Below are positions 1-9,000 of a DNA stretch of 64,000 nt, piece after piece. The translations under genes and the position numbers were made by a program. The DNA is taken from contig NZ_AFCF02000003.1 of NCBI RefSeq assembly GCF_000203975.2, positions 69,327 through 133,326 on the forward strand. The letters run 5' to 3'. Source of the stretch: Leisingera sp. ANG1 (lineage in GTDB: Bacteria; Pseudomonadota; Alphaproteobacteria; Rhodobacterales; Rhodobacteraceae). Position 1 is the first letter of the stretch, and each line of letters starts with the position of its first letter. Under the pieces are notes generated by a model, which was given only the letters and a program-made list of their open reading frames with translations, searched no databases and was not told where the DNA came from.

Positions 1-12
1 AAGGGCTGAGCC

Positions 13-807
13 ATGACAGGCAACCTGAATATCGCAGTTGCCCAAAGCCCTGCGGACCTTGACGGTCCGCAGGCGCGGCTGGCGTGGCTTGGCAGCTGTC
101 TGACCCGGCTGCAAGGGCAGCACACCGATCTGCTGGTGCTGCCTGAGCTGTTTCTGACCGGATATAACATCGGCAGCCGGGTTTCGGACTGGGCGGAACC
201 AGCAGACGGTCCATCGGCGCAGGTGGTCGCGGAACTCGCCCGGGAGCACCAGGTGGCGATCCACTACGGATTTGCGGAGCAATCTGGCGGTGACCTGTTT
301 AACTCAGCCTCGTGCATCGGCAAGGATGGAAACCTGCTGGCAAGCCACCGCAAACTGCTGCTGCCTCCTGGCTTTGAAGGGGACCATTTCAGCCCTGGCG
401 AAACCTACACGCTGTTCGAGCTGGAAGGGTTCAAAGCTGCCACACTGATCTGCTATGACGCCGAGTTCCCTGAAACCTTCCGGGCGGTTGCTCAAGCCGG
501 GGCAGAGCTGGTTCTGGTTCCCACCGCTTTGGGCGCGCAATGGGGTGTGGTGGCAAACACCGTCATCCCTGCGCGCGCGTTCGAAAACGGGGTGTTCGTT
601 TGCTACGCAAATTCCTGCGGGCATGAAAATGGTATGGACTATTTCGGGGGCAGCTGTGTCGTCGCGCCCAATGGGCAGGACTTGGCCAGAGCAGGGACGG
701 GCGAAGAATTGTTGAAGGCACGCATGGGAAAAGGCGCGGTTCCAATGGCCCAATCCCGATTGCCATACCTGACCGACCGGCTAAAACTCCCCGATCTGAT
801 CAACTGA
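13..807 (+). CDS. Carbon-nitrogen hydrolase (nitrilase superfamily)
   Basis: A 264-residue nitrilase-superfamily amidohydrolase. The Glu-Lys-Cys triad is visible: E45 in LPELFLTGY, K114 in HRKLLLPPG and C147 in LICYDAEFPE. Family members hydrolyse amide or carbamoyl groups in the cytoplasm; the substrate cannot be read from the sequence. Three bases upstream the window opens with a reading frame ending ...KG-TGA, so this is probably the last gene of an operon that begins outside the window. It lies beside the polyamine operon but belongs to a different subgroup from the AguB-type amidase at 4177 and is separated from it by the TetR gene, so a role in the same pathway is only a guess. Confidence 0.85.
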   Translation: MTGNLNIAVAQSPADLDGPQARLAWLGSCLTRLQGQHTDLLVLPELFLTGYNIGSRVSDWAEPADGPSAQVVAELAREHQVAIHYGFAEQSGGDLFNSASCIGKDGNLLASHRKLLLPPGFEGDHFSPGETYTLFELEGFKAATLICYDAEFPETFRAVAQAGAELVLVPTALGAQWGVVANTVIPARAFENGVFVCYANSCGHENGMDYFGGSCVVAPNGQDLARAGTGEELLKARMGKGAVPMAQSRLPYLTDRLKLPDLIN

Positions 808-992
808 AAAGATGAATGGAACCTGGCGATTGGCCATTTGTGCAACAAAAGAGGTTCACTGACTTCGAAATGGCTGAACTGGCGTACTGAATGGGAGAGT
901 CTCCAATCGGACCGTGTCAGCCAATTCGTTTGAGTTTTCCTTCAGCACTTCGGCAACCGGAAAGTGATCGTGGCAGTCATACTTGAATGAGA

Positions 993-1628
993 TCAAAAAT
1001 GATCTGGGAATAAGCTCTTTGCAATGTAAAGGCAGGTGCGCTCTGCCTTGCTGCGGTCGAATTCTTCTGCATGCAGGTGGAAGTCAGTCCACGTTCCCTC
1101 AAGGAGCGCTATCAGGCCGTCAGTTGCGAGTTCTGCGTCGGCATCAAGGTAATTCCCCTCGTCAATAAGAGTTTGGCAGAGCTCAATCATTACATCCCGC
1201 AGGCTCGCATCCCTGGAATCGATAGACTTGCGGTATTCCGGGTTCGAGTAAACCTCGGAGCGGAAGGCGAACCAAACAGCGACGTCACGCCGGTTCAGAA
1301 AGTCCGGGGAAAGATCCAGCTGGATGATCCTCCTCAACTTTTCTGCAGCGGGCAAGTCCGGGTCCAGGGCCACCTTGTTCCAGCGTTCGGAGTAACTGTT
1401 CGACAAGTCTTCGGCGACAGCCAGCAGAAGGTTTTCCTTGGTCTTGAAGTGCAGGTTGATCATGCCCCGAGACAGGCCTGAAATCTCCTGGATTGCGGCA
1501 ATGGTTGCGCCCCGGAAGCCGTGTTTGAAAATGGCTTCCGCGGCGGAATCCAACAGGTGGCGCCGATTCTTCGACTTGCTGAATTCCCTGGCATTCAGCC
1601 CTTCCTCATGCTGGCCGGTATCGCTCAC
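993..1628 (-). CDS. TetR-family transcriptional regulator (BetI-like)
   Basis: TetR/AcrR regulator with an N-terminal helix-turn-helix (motif TIAAIQEISGLSRGMINLHF) followed by a ligand-binding domain with BetI-type character (DVAVWFAFRSEVYSNPEYRK). The frame stays open up to a TTG at 1706, but the chosen start is the GTG at 1628. It begins VSDTGQHEEG and is preceded by AGAGGAG, though only two bases away, so the start is uncertain. The gene is transcribed away from the polyamine operon, and the space between holds two inverted repeats, the usual layout of a local repressor. A role in controlling the operon at 1774-10059 is inferred from this layout. Confidence 0.8.
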   Translation of the reverse strand: MSDTGQHEEGLNAREFSKSKNRRHLLDSAAEAIFKHGFRGATIAAIQEISGLSRGMINLHFKTKENLLLAVAEDLSNSYSERWNKVALDPDLPAAEKLRRIIQLDLSPDFLNRRDVAVWFAFRSEVYSNPEYRKSIDSRDASLRDVMIELCQTLIDEGNYLDADAELATDGLIALLEGTWTDFHLHAEEFDRSKAERTCLYIAKSLFPDHF

Positions 1629-1722
1629 GTCTCCTCTGGACCTCTCTGCATTGAGTGAATGACCTTGAGTTTCCAATGACTTCCCACAGCCAAAGCCTAA
1701 AGGCAAAAGCTTTTGTTGACTT

Positions 1723-1760
1723 TGAATGTATGTATGTTCAGATTGTGATAAATGTTACAA
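1723..1760. promoter_or_regulatory. Candidate operator pair and promoter of the polyamine operon
   Basis: Two adjacent inverted repeats lie between the divergent TetR and aminotransferase genes: TGAATGTATGTATGTTCA (1723-1740, 6 of 8 arm positions pair) and TTGTGATAAATGTTACAA (1743-1760, 5 of 6 arm positions pair). A TTGACT at 1716-1721 could be a -35 box, but no convincing -10 follows at normal spacing. The second repeat also resembles CRP/FNR-type half-sites. Binding by the neighbouring TetR protein is inferred from position only. Confidence 0.45.
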
Positions 1761-1773
1761 CACGGGTAAGGTC

Positions 1774-3168
1774 ATGACGCTGCTGAATACCGATTTCGAA
1801 ACCGTCCGCGATTGGGACAACGGGCATTTTGTTCACCCGTGGGAGGGGATGGCCTATATCGGCCAGAATGACCGCACCTTCACCGAAGGCGGTGAAGGCA
1901 TCTATGTCACGACGGAAACGGGCGAGCGCCTGATCGATGGACCGGCAGGCATGTGGTGCGTGCAGATCGGTTACGGAAACACTGAGATCGTCGATGCGAT
2001 GGCGGAACAGGCGCGCGAGCTGGCTTATTTCTCGCCATTCAACAACGCGAACTCCACCTCCGCACGCCTGGCCCACGAAATAGCCAAACGTACGCCGGGG
2101 GATCTGAACCACGTGTTCTTCACCACCGGTGGTTCGACCGCCGTGGACAGCGCGCTGCGGTTCATCCAGTTCCGTAACAACATTCTGGGACGGCCGGAAA
2201 AGAAAATCGTCATCTCGCGCCAGAAGGCTTATCACGGCTCGACCTATCTGTCGGCCTCGGTGAGCGGCAAGGAGCGCGACAAGGGCTGGCTGGATCAGGC
2301 GGAGCATCTGGCTCATTTCTTGCCCAACGTGAACCCTTATGTCCGCGCCGAAGGCCAGAGCATCGAGGCCTTTCTGGATGAAAAGGTGGCGGATCTGGAG
2401 AACGCCATTCTGCAGATCGGCGCTCATAAGGTGGCGGCATTCATTGCTGAGCCGATACTGTGTTCCGGCGGGGTGATTGTCCCGCCGGCGGGCTACCACA
2501 AACGCTGCCTCGAGGTGTGCCGTCGGCATGACGTGCTTTACATCTCGGATGAGGTGGTCACCGGTTTCGGCCGCCTGGGCCACTGGTTCGCCTCGGAAGA
2601 GGTGTTCGATATCGTTCCCGATATCATCACCTGCGCCAAGGGCATGACCTCAGGCTATGTGCCGATGGGTGCCTGTATCATCTCCGACCGCTTGGTCGCC
2701 GAGGTATCCGGGGACAAGTCGCAGGGCGCGACATTCTCTAACGGGTTCACTTACTCGGGCCATCCGGTCAGCGCAGCCGCTGCGCTCAAGAATATCGAGA
2801 TCATCGAACGCGAAGGCATCCTTGAGCATGTTCGAAATGTCACTCCCCATTTCGAAGCACGGCTCGGAGCCCTCGCGGACCTCCCACTTGTCGGCGATGC
2901 GCGCGGCAAGGGGCTGGTCGGCTGTGTCGAGTGCGTGGCAGATGCGTCGGCCGACGATGTGCTCGCACTCGACAAGACCGTGGGTGCGATGATCGACGCC
3001 CATTGCCAGGAAAACGGCCTCATCCTGCGCCCGATCATCAACATGTGCGTGTTCTCACCGCCGCTGGTGATCACGGACGGTCAAATCGACCAAATGTTTG
3101 ACATCCTGGAGGACGGTATCCGCAAGACAACCGACGATCTCATCAAACAGGGGGTGAACCTCGCATGA
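1774..3168 (+). CDS. Class III aminotransferase (putrescine/polyamine-type)
   Basis: A 464-residue PLP-dependent class III (omega) aminotransferase. Visible landmarks are [13 protein letters not shown] near 117-129, the cofactor Asp259 in [13 protein letters not shown] and the Schiff-base Lys289 in [13 protein letters not shown]. The frame is open from 1726, but the first 16 codons overlap the palindromic control region, and the ATG at 1774 ([11 protein letters not shown]) is preceded by TAAGG, so it is preferred. The stop overlaps the aguA start (ATGA). Beside agmatine deiminase, carbamoylputrescine amidase and a polyamine importer, transamination of putrescine to 4-aminobutanal with pyruvate as acceptor is the likely reaction (inference). 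Other omega-amino substrates remain possible. Confidence 0.85.
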   Translation: MTLLNTDFETVRDWDNGHFVHPWEGMAYIGQNDRTFTEGGEGIYVTTETGERLIDGPAGMWCVQIGYGNTEIVDAMAEQARELAYFSPFNNANSTSARLAHEIAKRTPGDLNHVFFTTGGSTAVDSALRFIQFRNNILGRPEKKIVISRQKAYHGSTYLSASVSGKERDKGWLDQAEHLAHFLPNVNPYVRAEGQSIEAFLDEKVADLENAILQIGAHKVAAFIAEPILCSGGVIVPPAGYHKRCLEVCRRHDVLYISDEVVTGFGRLGHWFASEEVFDIVPDIITCAKGMTSGYVPMGACIISDRLVAEVSGDKSQGATFSNGFTYSGHPVSAAAALKNIEIIEREGILEHVRNVTPHFEARLGALADLPLVGDARGKGLVGCVECVADASADDVLALDKTVGAMIDAHCQENGLILRPIINMCVFSPPLVITDGQIDQMFDILEDGIRKTTDDLIKQGVNLA

Positions 3169-4184
3169 CACAGTACCGCATGCCTCCCGAGTGGGTCCCG
3201 CATGAGCGCACCTGGATGGCCTGGCCTTGTGCCGAAGGAACCTTTGGCGACAGCCTGCCGCAAGTGCGGCGCGAATATGCTGATGTCGCCAAGGCCATCG
3301 CACAGTTCGAACCTCTGACCATGCTCTATGACCCGGAGAACTGCGATGGGCTCGGAGAGCTTGAAGGCGAAACCAATATTGAGCTGGTCGCTTGCCCGCT
3401 GGATGACAGTTGGCTGCGCGACAACGGGCCGACCTTCGTGCTGGGCGACGATGGCTCGCTTGCTGGTGTGGACTGGACCTTTGATGGTTGGGGCGGCGAG
3501 TGGCCTCACAAGAAAGATGCCAATGTTGCAGCCCGGATAATTGAGCTGGCGGGCGCAAAGCGGAACCCGTCCGCCATGGTCTACGAGGGAGGTGCGCTCA
3601 ATATTGATGGCAAAGGCACCTGCGTTGTCACGCGGCAATGCTATGAACACCGCACCCGCAATGGCGGGCCAACCCCGGAAGAGTTCGAAGCAGAGCTGTG
3701 CAGACAACTGGGCCTGTCCAAGGTCATTTGGCTGAACCGCACGCTGGAGAATGATTCGACCAATGGCCACGTCGATGTCGTTGCGGCTTTTGTGCCCGGC
3801 GGCGTCCTATGCCAGGTCAGCGCCGATCCGGAGGATTCCGACTATCAGAACCTGCTGGACAACCGCGCCATTCTGGAAGCGGAGACTGATGCGGCAGGCC
3901 AGCCGCTGACCATTTTCCAGGTGACGTCGCCGCCTGTAGACCGCAAACCGGACGGCAGCCGCCGCTTTCTGTCGTACATCAACTTCTATCTGGTGAACGG
4001 CGGCGTGATCGTCCCGCAATACGGTTTCCCCGAGCACGACCAGGAGGCGCTGGACGTCCTGTCCAGCCTGTTCCCGGACCGCATTGTCGTCGGCGTTCTG
4101 ACCAACGCGATCGCCGATGGCGGCGGCAACATCCATTGCATCACCCAGCAGCAACCCAAAGCCGGAGCCCCCGTCCATGCGTAA
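3165..4184 (+). CDS. aguA: Agmatine deiminase (first copy)
   Basis: A 339-residue peptidyl-arginine-deiminase-family enzyme that converts agmatine to N-carbamoylputrescine and ammonia. The N-terminal [16 protein letters not shown], the [10 protein letters not shown] segment, and the C-terminal [13 protein letters not shown] with nucleophile Cys325 are family hallmarks. The length suits the family. It overlaps the aminotransferase stop by four bases and the amidase start by eight, so the three genes are translationally coupled. A second, divergent copy lies at 9001. Confidence 0.93.
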   Translation: MTQYRMPPEWVPHERTWMAWPCAEGTFGDSLPQVRREYADVAKAIAQFEPLTMLYDPENCDGLGELEGETNIELVACPLDDSWLRDNGPTFVLGDDGSLAGVDWTFDGWGGEWPHKKDANVAARIIELAGAKRNPSAMVYEGGALNIDGKGTCVVTRQCYEHRTRNGGPTPEEFEAELCRQLGLSKVIWLNRTLENDSTNGHVDVVAAFVPGGVLCQVSADPEDSDYQNLLDNRAILEAETDAAGQPLTIFQVTSPPVDRKPDGSRRFLSYINFYLVNGGVIVPQYGFPEHDQEALDVLSSLFPDRIVVGVLTNAIADGGGNIHCITQQQPKAGAPVHA

Positions 4185-5058
4185 TGTAACCCTCGCTGCC
4201 ACCCAGATGAGCTGTTCCTGGGACAAGGAAAACAATATTGCCAAGGCTGAGGAGCTCGTGCGCGACGCAGCCGGCCGCGGTGCCAATGTGATCCTGATCC
4301 AGGAACTGTTTGAGACGCCCTATTTCTGCATCGAACAGGCGCACAAACATTTCGCGCTGGCCAGCACTGTGGAAGAAAACACGGCAATCCGGCATTTTTC
4401 CTCCGTAGCCAGGGAGTTGGGGGTGGTCCTGCCGGTATCCTTCTTTGAACGTGCCGGGCAGAGCTACTTCAATTCGTTGGCAATGATTGACGCAGACGGA
4501 ACGGTAATGGGGATTTATCGTAAGTCGCATATCCCCAATGACGTCGCTTACCAGGAGAAACAGTTCTTCAGCCCCGGCGATACCGGCTTCAAGGTCTGGG
4601 ATACAGCCTTCGGGCGCGTGGGCGCGGCGATCTGCTGGGACCAGTGGTTCCCTGAAGCCGCCCGCTGCATGGTGTTGCAGGGTGCGGAAATGCTGCTTTT
4701 TCCCACCGCCATCGGCTCCGAACCGACCCGCCCGGATGCCGATTGCATTCCCCATTGGCAGACCGTGATGTGCGGCCATGCCGGTGCCAACCTGGTGCCG
4801 GTCGTTGCCAGCAACAGGGTGGGCGAGGAAGTCGCCACGGAGGACGATAAACTGCGCATGGCCTTCTTCGGCGGCTCCTTCATCGCCGACCAATTTGGCC
4901 AGAAAGTAGCCGAGGCCGAGCGCGAGGACGGTGTGGTTCTGACCGCGGAGTTCGACCTGGATGCGGTGGCCGAAACGCGCCGCTACTGGGGGGTCTTCCG
5001 GGACCGCCGGCCGGACCTCTATGGCGCGATCAGCACCTTTGATGGACGCACGGGCTGA
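4177..5058 (+). CDS. aguB: N-carbamoylputrescine amidase
   Basis: A 293-residue nitrilase-superfamily enzyme hydrolysing N-carbamoylputrescine to putrescine, CO2 and ammonia, the step after agmatine deiminase. The triad is E43 (IQELFETPYFC), K116 (YRKSHIPND) and C153 (AICWDQWFPEAAR); the ELFETPYFC signature is typical of this subgroup. The start is the ATG at 4177 inside the end of aguA. The frame is open from 4117, but the family's N-terminus fits [12 protein letters not shown]. Together with aguA and the aminotransferase it gives an agmatine to putrescine to 4-aminobutanal route. Confidence 0.92.
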   Translation: MRNVTLAATQMSCSWDKENNIAKAEELVRDAAGRGANVILIQELFETPYFCIEQAHKHFALASTVEENTAIRHFSSVARELGVVLPVSFFERAGQSYFNSLAMIDADGTVMGIYRKSHIPNDVAYQEKQFFSPGDTGFKVWDTAFGRVGAAICWDQWFPEAARCMVLQGAEMLLFPTAIGSEPTRPDADCIPHWQTVMCGHAGANLVPVVASNRVGEEVATEDDKLRMAFFGGSFIADQFGQKVAEAEREDGVVLTAEFDLDAVAETRRYWGVFRDRRPDLYGAISTFDGRTG

Positions 5059-5078
5059 CGGCCGGAGGGAGAAGCAAG

Positions 5079-5939
5079 GTGACTTTGGACAAGAATGCCA
5101 GACTGGGTCTGCTGCTGGCCACGCCGACGACGCTCTATGTTCTGTTGCTGATTGCAGCGCCTGTGGGGATGACGATTGCTTACTCCTTCTGGACCCAGGA
5201 ATTCGTGGATGTGACGCGCGACTTCACCTGGGCCAACTACCGGGAAGTCTTTACAGACCCATTGTACCGCACGCTGATCTTCCGCTCGGTCCGGATCGCT
5301 GCGATGGTGACGCTGCTGACCGTTCTGCTGGCTTACCCTGTGGCCTACCACATCGCGTTAAATGTCAAGAAAAACAAGGCGATGTGGCTGTTTCTGGTGA
5401 CCATCCCCTTCTGGACAAGCTACTTGCTGCGGGTGTTCTCTTGGAAGCTCATCCTTGCACAGAACGGGGTGGTCAATTCCGCGCTGCTGTGGCTCGGTGT
5501 CATCGACACCCCCATCGACACTCTGCTTTACAACTCCGAAGCCGTGGTGGTGACCCTGGCACACGCCTGGGCTCCCTTTGCGATCCTGCCGATCTTTGTG
5601 TCACTGGAAAAGATCGACCGCAGCTATTTGGAGGCGGCAAAAGATCTGGGGGAGGGGCCGGTGCGCAGCTTCCTGCGGGTGACCCTTCCGCTGTCGATCC
5701 CCGGCATCATCGGTGCCAGCATGATCATCTTCATTCCCACTGTTGGCGATTACGTCACCCCGGCGCTGGTTGGCGGGTCGGACGGCGCAATGGTCGCCAA
5801 CATGATCCAGGTCCAGTTCGGCAAGGCCAACAACTGGCCTTTGGGGGCGGCGCTGGCGCTGTCGGCCGTGGTCTGCGTGACTGGTGCTGCCTGCCTGCTG
5901 GTGCTTTGCCTGAAACTGATTGAAAGGAGCCTGAAATGA
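5079..5939 (+). CDS. Polyamine ABC transporter permease, PotB type
   Basis: A 286-residue inner-membrane permease with about six hydrophobic segments and the binding-protein-dependent permease EAA loop (YLEAAKDLGEGPVRSFLRVTLP, near 186-207), which docks on the ATPase. The GTG start is preceded by GGAGGGAG. It is the first of four importer genes between aguB and the second agmatine deiminase and overlaps the next permease by four bases (ATGA). Similarity is to spermidine/putrescine importers; the cargo could be agmatine, given the neighbours. Confidence 0.9.
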   Translation: MTLDKNARLGLLLATPTTLYVLLLIAAPVGMTIAYSFWTQEFVDVTRDFTWANYREVFTDPLYRTLIFRSVRIAAMVTLLTVLLAYPVAYHIALNVKKNKAMWLFLVTIPFWTSYLLRVFSWKLILAQNGVVNSALLWLGVIDTPIDTLLYNSEAVVVTLAHAWAPFAILPIFVSLEKIDRSYLEAAKDLGEGPVRSFLRVTLPLSIPGIIGASMIIFIPTVGDYVTPALVGGSDGAMVANMIQVQFGKANNWPLGAALALSAVVCVTGAACLLVLCLKLIERSLK

Positions 5940-6754
5940 ACCGCGTTGTTGCCGTGCTGTCGCGGATTGGCAGGCTGCTGCCCGCCTATGCGGTGCTCTA
6001 TATCGGGTTCTTGTACCTGCCGATCCTGCTGCTGCCGCTGTTTTCCTTCAATGACTCCAAAGTACTCGGTTTCCCGCTGACAGGCTTCACGACAAAATGG
6101 TACGCGAGCCTGGCTGAACAGACGGCCCTGTTTGAGGCTTTGAAAAACAGTCTGATCGTGGCCGTTGTTTCGGCGGTGGTGGCCACCAGCCTGGGCACGC
6201 TGATCTCACGCGCGATCACCAAGCACCGCTACCCGCTGCGCCGGACCAGCCAGACCATCGTCATGGCACCGCTGGTGATGCCCGAAATCATCATCGCCAT
6301 TTCGCTGCTGATCGTGTTCCTCGGCATCGGCATCGGCACCACGCTTTTCACCGTGATCCTGGCCCATTCGCTGCTGACCATTCCGTTCTGCGTGTCGATC
6401 ATGACATCAGCCTTCGGTCAGTTCGATGATGCGCTGGAAGAGGCCGCCGTTGACCTCGGGGAAACCTCCTGGGGCGCACTGCGGCGGGTGACGCTGCCGG
6501 TTGTCTCGCCGGGGATCATTTCCTGCCTGCTGATCAGCTTCACGGTCTCCTTCGATGAGTTCATCCTGGCCTTCTTCCTGTCCGGCAACAGCCCGACGCT
6601 GCCGGTCTATATCTGGAGCCAGGTGCGTTTCCCCGCGAAGCTGCCGAACGTGATCGCGCTCGGCTCGCTCCTCATCCTTGTTTCCATCCTGTTCCTGCTG
6701 GTGGCCGAACGCTTCCGCCACCGCAGCGAACGTTTCACCCAGCAACCCGAGTAG
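5936..6754 (+). CDS. Polyamine ABC transporter permease, PotC type
   Basis: A 272-residue second permease of the importer. It has hydrophobic segments throughout and the EAA loop ALEEAAVDLGETSWGALRRV (about 161-180). Its ATG overlaps the stop of the PotB-type gene, and the ATPase gene follows after 11 bases. In this family the two permeases form the heterodimeric channel in the inner membrane. Confidence 0.9.
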   Translation: MNRVVAVLSRIGRLLPAYAVLYIGFLYLPILLLPLFSFNDSKVLGFPLTGFTTKWYASLAEQTALFEALKNSLIVAVVSAVVATSLGTLISRAITKHRYPLRRTSQTIVMAPLVMPEIIIAISLLIVFLGIGIGTTLFTVILAHSLLTIPFCVSIMTSAFGQFDDALEEAAVDLGETSWGALRRVTLPVVSPGIISCLLISFTVSFDEFILAFFLSGNSPTLPVYIWSQVRFPAKLPNVIALGSLLILVSILFLLVAERFRHRSERFTQQPE

Positions 6755-6765
6755 GACCGCCCGGC

Positions 6766-7860
6766 ATGGATCAACAAATCGCCGTCAATATCGCCAATGT
6801 CAGCAAGTCCTTCGGCAGCTTCCAGGCTGTCAGGAACGTGAAGCTGCAGCTTAAGGAAGGGGAGTTCTTCTCGCTGCTCGGACCGTCGGGCTGCGGCAAG
6901 TCCACGCTGCTCAGAATGATCGCAGGCTTTGAGGAACCGTCGGAAGGCACCATCTCCATCGGCGGTCTGCCTATGGCCGGGATTGATGCCAACCACCGGC
7001 CAACGAATATGGTGTTTCAGAGCTACGCCATCTTTCCGCATTTGAACGTCGAGGAGAACATCATCTTCGGCCTGGCGCGCTCCGGTCTGAGTCGATCAGA
7101 AAAGCGGGCCAGGGCGGAAGACATGCTGGCCAAGGTCGGCCTGGAGGGGCTGGGCCGGCGCGGCGCGCATGAGCTGTCCGGCGGCCAGCGCCAGCGGGTG
7201 GCCCTGGCCCGGGCCCTGGTACTGGAACCCAAGGTCCTGCTGCTGGACGAGCCGATGTCGGCGCTCGACAAGAAGCTGCGCGAACAGATGCAGATGGAGC
7301 TGCGGGCATTACAGCGCTCGGTTGGGATCACCTTCCTGATGGTAACCCATGACCAGAATGAGGCGATGACGATCTCGGACCGCTGCGGCGTGATGTTCGA
7401 GGGCAGGCTCGCCCAGGTGGCTACACCGCACGAACTCTATCAGAAGCCCAATACCAAGCAGGTTGCCGATTTCATCGGCGGGATGAACTTCTTCGATGCC
7501 AGCATCAAGGCCAATGGCGGTGAAAAGCTCGAGGTCGAACTGCCCCGGTTCGGACAGCTTTCGATGGACGCGCATGGCGTTTCGGATGGCGTTGGAGCCG
7601 CAGTCACGATCGGCTTGCGGCCGGAGCGCGTTCATGTCGGCAGCAACCGTCCTGAAGGGGCCGATGTGGCGGTTCCGGCACGGGTAATCGACCGGGCCTT
7701 CTATGGCGAAACGATCCACTATTACCTGGAGTTGGAGGGCCGGGCTGACCCCCTGGTCGCTTCGGTCACCAATTTCGAACGGGCCGATCATTTTGAAATC
7801 GGCGATTCCGTGTGGTCGGGCTTCCGCGGTGGCGCCGCCGTGGCCCTGCCCCCGAAATAA
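6766..7860 (+). CDS. Polyamine ABC transporter ATP-binding protein, PotA type
   Basis: A 364-residue ATPase of the CUT1/Pot type. Walker A is LLGPSGCGKSTLL, the signature is LSGGQRQRVALARAL, Walker B is VLLLDEPMSALDKK and the switch His is in LMVTHDQNEAM. After about residue 240 comes a TOBE-type regulatory domain (IGLRPERVHV), as is normal for PotA. It energises the importer whose permeases precede it and whose binding protein follows. Confidence 0.92.
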   Translation: MDQQIAVNIANVSKSFGSFQAVRNVKLQLKEGEFFSLLGPSGCGKSTLLRMIAGFEEPSEGTISIGGLPMAGIDANHRPTNMVFQSYAIFPHLNVEENIIFGLARSGLSRSEKRARAEDMLAKVGLEGLGRRGAHELSGGQRQRVALARALVLEPKVLLLDEPMSALDKKLREQMQMELRALQRSVGITFLMVTHDQNEAMTISDRCGVMFEGRLAQVATPHELYQKPNTKQVADFIGGMNFFDASIKANGGEKLEVELPRFGQLSMDAHGVSDGVGAAVTIGLRPERVHVGSNRPEGADVAVPARVIDRAFYGETIHYYLELEGRADPLVASVTNFERADHFEIGDSVWSGFRGGAAVALPPK

Positions 7861-7887
7861 TCGAATAACCTGAGAGGAGGACTACCC

Positions 7888-8934
7888 ATGAAGATCAAAT
7901 CTCTTTCGGCCGGTCTGGCCCTGGGAACGCTGGCCGCCTTTGGCGCCAGTGCGGGCCAGATCACCGTGTTTGACTGGTCAGGCTACGACGATCCAGGCTT
8001 CTTTAACGCCTATGTCGAAAAACATGGAAGCGCCCCCGACTTCTCGTTTTTTGCGGATGACCACGAGGGCTTCAACAAGCTGCGTTCCGGTTTCAAGGCC
8101 GATCTGGCCCATCCCTGCAGTGGGTTGATCGGTAAGATGCGCGCTGCCGACCTGATCAAGCCGATTGACACCGCGCGCTTGGATGCCTGGGGCGAACTGC
8201 TTCCCACATTGGCTCAACTGCCGGAAGTGTCGTCGGACGGCCAAGTCTGGATGGTGCCTTTTGATTGGGGAAATACCGGTCTCGTCTACCGGACAGATCT
8301 CGTCGAAGGCGATATCGACCTGAAGATGCTGGCGGACCCGGCGCTGGCCGGCAAGGTTTCACTGCCGGACGTCGTCGAAGATGCCTACGGGTTTGCAGCG
8401 CTGGCTGTTGGCGTCAACGACTGGAGCGAAATGACGGATGAGAAATTCCAGGAGGCGTCGGACTTCCTGCGGGCTGTCCATAAAAACGTGCGTTTCTACT
8501 GGAGCGATCAAGGGCAGTTGGATGCGGCCATCAAGTCAGGAGAGATCCACGCCGCCTGGGCCTGGAATGCGACCGAACTGGCGCTGATCTTCGATAATGT
8601 TCCGGTGAAACTGGTGCGTGACCTTGAAGTGGGCGTTGCCAGCTGGGCTTGCGGCTATGTGCATCTCAAGGACGGCGAAGGCAGCGATGAGGACGTGTAT
8701 GACTTCCTAAACGCGCTGTCGGATGCCGAGAGCGGTAAATACCTGATCGAGGCTTGGGGCTATGCACACGCCAACGCTGGTTCCTATAGGATCGCCGATC
8801 AGGAGGCTGTGAGAGCTTACGGCTATTCCGATCCCGAAGGCTTCATGGCTGAAAGCCTGTTCGGTTTCCGCGTGCCCAACGAGATGGCTGCGAAAATGCT
8901 GAAGGAATTCGAGCGGATCAAGGCCGGTTTCTGA
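7888..8934 (+). CDS. Periplasmic polyamine-binding protein, PotD/PotF type
   Basis: A 348-residue extracytoplasmic solute-binding protein. A signal peptide (about 1-22, ending AAFGASAG) leads into QITVFDWSGYDDPGFF, the usual start of spermidine/putrescine-binding proteins. A strong GAGAGGAGG ribosome site lies eight bases upstream. A stable hairpin follows the gene (8956-8973), as is common after binding-protein genes that need more mRNA than the rest of the operon. The cargo is inferred (putrescine, spermidine or agmatine). Confidence 0.88.
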   Translation: MKIKSLSAGLALGTLAAFGASAGQITVFDWSGYDDPGFFNAYVEKHGSAPDFSFFADDHEGFNKLRSGFKADLAHPCSGLIGKMRAADLIKPIDTARLDAWGELLPTLAQLPEVSSDGQVWMVPFDWGNTGLVYRTDLVEGDIDLKMLADPALAGKVSLPDVVEDAYGFAALAVGVNDWSEMTDEKFQEASDFLRAVHKNVRFYWSDQGQLDAAIKSGEIHAAWAWNATELALIFDNVPVKLVRDLEVGVASWACGYVHLKDGEGSDEDVYDFLNALSDAESGKYLIEAWGYAHANAGSYRIADQEAVRAYGYSDPEGFMAESLFGFRVPNEMAAKMLKEFERIKAGF

Positions 8935-8955
8935 TCCGGCCGCAGATCACCCAAT

Positions 8956-8973
8956 GGCGGCGCCAGCGCCGCC
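8956..8973 (+). repeat. Intercistronic GC-rich hairpin
   Basis: Perfect 8-bp stem GGCGGCGC/GCGCCGCC with a two-base loop between the binding-protein gene and the second agmatine deiminase. It has no U-tract, so it more likely protects the upstream mRNA from 3' exonucleases or damps read-through than terminates fully. Confidence 0.5.
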
Positions 8974-9000
8974 GCAACCCTGCCACCACATGAGAGATCC

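Noticed and set aside
1738-2583. Long open frame on the minus strand opposite the class III aminotransferase
   Set aside because: It is the antisense shadow of a well-supported gene, a common effect in high-G+C DNA, and it has no family motif.
8956-8973. Hairpin as an alpha-type micro-insertion (adjacent CCAATGGCGG)
   Set aside because: It lacks the second arm and the CAATGGCTCG tail of alpha, and lies in an intergenic gap rather than breaking a gene.
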